A stretch of DNA of 57,157 nt, from contig DJVF01000032.1 in assembly GCA_002441085.1 (NCBI GenBank), positions 1 to 57,157 on the forward strand. Direction: 5' to 3'. Each line of letters begins with the position of its first letter. Position 1 is the first letter of the stretch. Both the position numbers and the translations under genes were made by a program. Origin of the DNA: Patescibacteria group bacterium UBA6263. GTDB lineage: Bacteria; Patescibacteriota; Gracilibacteria; Absconditabacterales; Absconditicoccaceae. The notes under the pieces are model-generated. The model was not told where the DNA came from and made no database searches. It saw only the letters and a program-made list of their open reading frames with translations. This document shows, piece after piece, positions 55,591 through 57,157 of the stretch.

Positions 55591-57157
55591 TTAAAAAAAC
55601 TGTTCATAATAGATTTTTGTAAATCATTTAGACTTTAAAATCTCAAGTATAGATTTGACTACTGGAGGAGCACCACAAATATAAAATTCCATATTATTAT
55701 TTAATTCAAATTTATCTAAGTTTATCCTTCCATATTCATATCACTCTACATCCTCTCTAGATAAAAATATTTTATAATCCAGGTTCGCTATTTTTTTAAT
55801 TTCTTCTTCATAGAAAATATCATTCTTTGCTTTGGTTCCAAATATCAAAGTTTTGTTGGTCTGTTTAGAACATTTTTTTAACATATTGATTATAGGTGCA
55901 AGTCATGTTCATGTTGCTATAAATACTTTGGGATTATTGTTATCATTCAATATAAAATGTCCAAATACTCAGTTTATTTTAATCTCATCTCATATCTTCA
56001 ATGCTTTGAGTTTTTGACTTCATCTTCAATTTTCCAATATTTTGATTGCAAATATGCATTTGGTGAAATCACTCTCATTCTCATGATATGCAATAGAATA
56101 TGCTCTTACAAATGATCATTTTTGATCTTCAAATACAAAACCAATTCGTTGGCCAGGATATATTTGTAAGTCTCATTTAAATTCTATACTTAGTTCCAAA
56201 ACTTCATCTGTAAGCATTCTACGATTTATTATTTTTCATTTTATATTTTTTGGTTTATTGCTTACTCTAACTATTATAGTAAATTGATTTTTTCATACAC
56301 CGCAAATAGGACACTTCCAATTATTTGGTATATCTTCCCATTTTGTCCCTGGTACTATTCATCAATCTGTGTCTCATAATTTTTCATTGTATGTATAACC
56401 ACATGGTCAGCATTTCCGCTCTTTAAAATCCTTTCAAGTATTGTCTCAAACTATTTTTGAATCAGATTTTTTTATATATAAATTTCCCCATTCAAATATT
56501 TTTAATATTATATATATAGTTATCAAAGCTACAGAATTTCATCGTTCTCACTCCCTGATTGTACTATGTAAAGATCATGCCAAGAGCGCTATATATGCTA
56601 TCTGTTGTATTATTCTTCGCTTTTTTCACAAAAGTCTCATAGACCAATTGTTTGAAGTAATGAATCCTATAAATAATGCAACTATTCCTATATAACCTAT
56701 CCATATAAATGTTTCAGAGATATTGAAAAATATTTCAAATCCATCCTTGTCTCGACCTATAGATAACAATGTCAAATGTAAAAATATAAACCAAAAGGTC
56801 AATATTCACAATAATCTTCTATATTTCAAAAAGAATCCAGATAAAAAATAAACCAAGTTTATTATAAGTTCTTTTGCAAATATCAATATAGGTTTCTGCG
56901 TCCATCACTTCAAAATATAATTCAAAAAATCTGATATATTTCGCTCTTGTGGAGAGAAATATTTTTTTGATATTACATACAATGGTTTTATAAACAGCAA
57001 AAATATAAGTAAATTCATACCTCGTCAAGCAAATATTCCCTGTAAATCATCTCATCATACTATTCATTTATATACACTAGCAAGTATTATCACAACTATA
57101 ACAGGGACAACATAAAAAACTATACTAGTTATATAATTTTCTAGTTTCTGATATTTA
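55591..57157 (-). CDS. Ferric-reductase-like / rubredoxin / FNR flavoprotein fusion (5' end outside window)
   Basis: The visible 521 residues have three parts. First a membrane part of about seven helices (IVFYVVPVIVVIILAS; LKYRRLLGILTFWFIFLHLT; FIWIGYIGIVALFIGF followed by ITSNNW; RRIIQQIAYIALLAGSLH) of the ferric-reductase-like type. Then a rubredoxin (KCGPCGYTYNEKLGD; VPGTKWEDIPNNWKCPICGV) with all four Cys. Then an FNR-type FAD/NAD(P) reductase (QRIGFVF; FVRAYSIAY; VFIATGTGLAPIINMLKK; EFYICGAPPVVKSI). It should carry electrons from NAD(P)H via FAD and the iron centre to or from the membrane. All frames join without a break. The start lies beyond 57157. Confidence 0.93.

Noticed and set aside
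56700..56900. A frameshift in the membrane part of the flavoprotein gene
   Set aside because: A first reading suggested a shift at a T run, but recounting the bases at 56781-56800 showed one continuous frame.
1..57157. Use of table 4 (UGA = Trp)
   Set aside because: TGA sits at invariant Gly positions in many families, and TGG serves Trp.

Overview
The window reads as AT-rich chromosomal DNA of a Candidate Phyla Radiation bacterium of the Gracilibacteria / Absconditabacteria (BD1-5/SR1) type. The main evidence is the genetic code. Nearly every gene is closed by TAA or TAG and has many in-frame TGA codons, and these fall where conserved families require glycine (TopA DREGEA, UvrC DGGKGQL, TrmD YGGGAGM, SecD SLGMAVDAN, rubredoxin CGPCGYTY). 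This is translation table 25 (UGA = Gly); TGG is still used for Trp. All coordinates here assume that code. A standard-code reading breaks almost every gene into fragments. Clear promoters mostly have TTGACA-like and TATAAT-like boxes 16 nt apart, and I see no Shine-Dalgarno motif before the starts I checked.

Layout. 1-2165: one long membrane-protein gene that uses no TGA at all, flanked by near-identical terminators, probably a standard-code import. 2231-3089 (-): an overlapping AbiEii-type toxin/antitoxin pair. 3164-5872 (-): a long lineage-specific protein and a small partner. 5873-6418: a gene-free cluster of palindromic repeats. 6419-9684 (-): a four-gene operon of unknown proteins. 9858-11627: uvrC, carrying two in-frame palindromic-repeat insertions. 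11733-13565: a structured leader and a TPR-like membrane protein. 13631-19912: divergent unknown genes, including a 1659-residue protein ending in an HExxH metallopeptidase-like domain. 20325-24509: an M23/SLH envelope protein, a T4SS-pilin-like protein, trmD, a four-helix-bundle gene between short repeats, and a glycosyltransferase with reversed domain order. 24685-29514 (-): a 1502-residue unknown protein and a small membrane protein. 29792-39465: topA, a YciC/DUF975-like membrane protein, a nucleoside deaminase, an unknown protein, secD, a candidate small RNA, a prepilin peptidase and two membrane proteins. 39542-41272: a U32 peptidase interrupted in frame by a GxxExxY nuclease-like domain. 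41285-45089 (-): MFS transporter, slipin, small membrane proteins and tRNA-Thr(GGU). 45351-54892: an 1815-residue protein followed by a DUF11-repeat surface protein. 54956-57157 (-): a small unknown gene and the 3' part of a ferric-reductase/rubredoxin/FNR flavoprotein fusion.

How it fits together. Recognisable housekeeping genes (uvrC, topA, trmD, secD, prepilin peptidase) are spread between very long lineage-specific proteins and envelope proteins (pilin, M23/SLH, DUF11). That suits a small host-associated or predatory cell that invests in surface and export functions, but this is inference. The most unusual theme is insertion of repeat-derived or nuclease-like coding segments in frame inside conserved genes (uvrC twice, U32 peptidase once) together with the free four-helix-bundle gene. 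Reading UGA as sense should make such insertions easier to tolerate.
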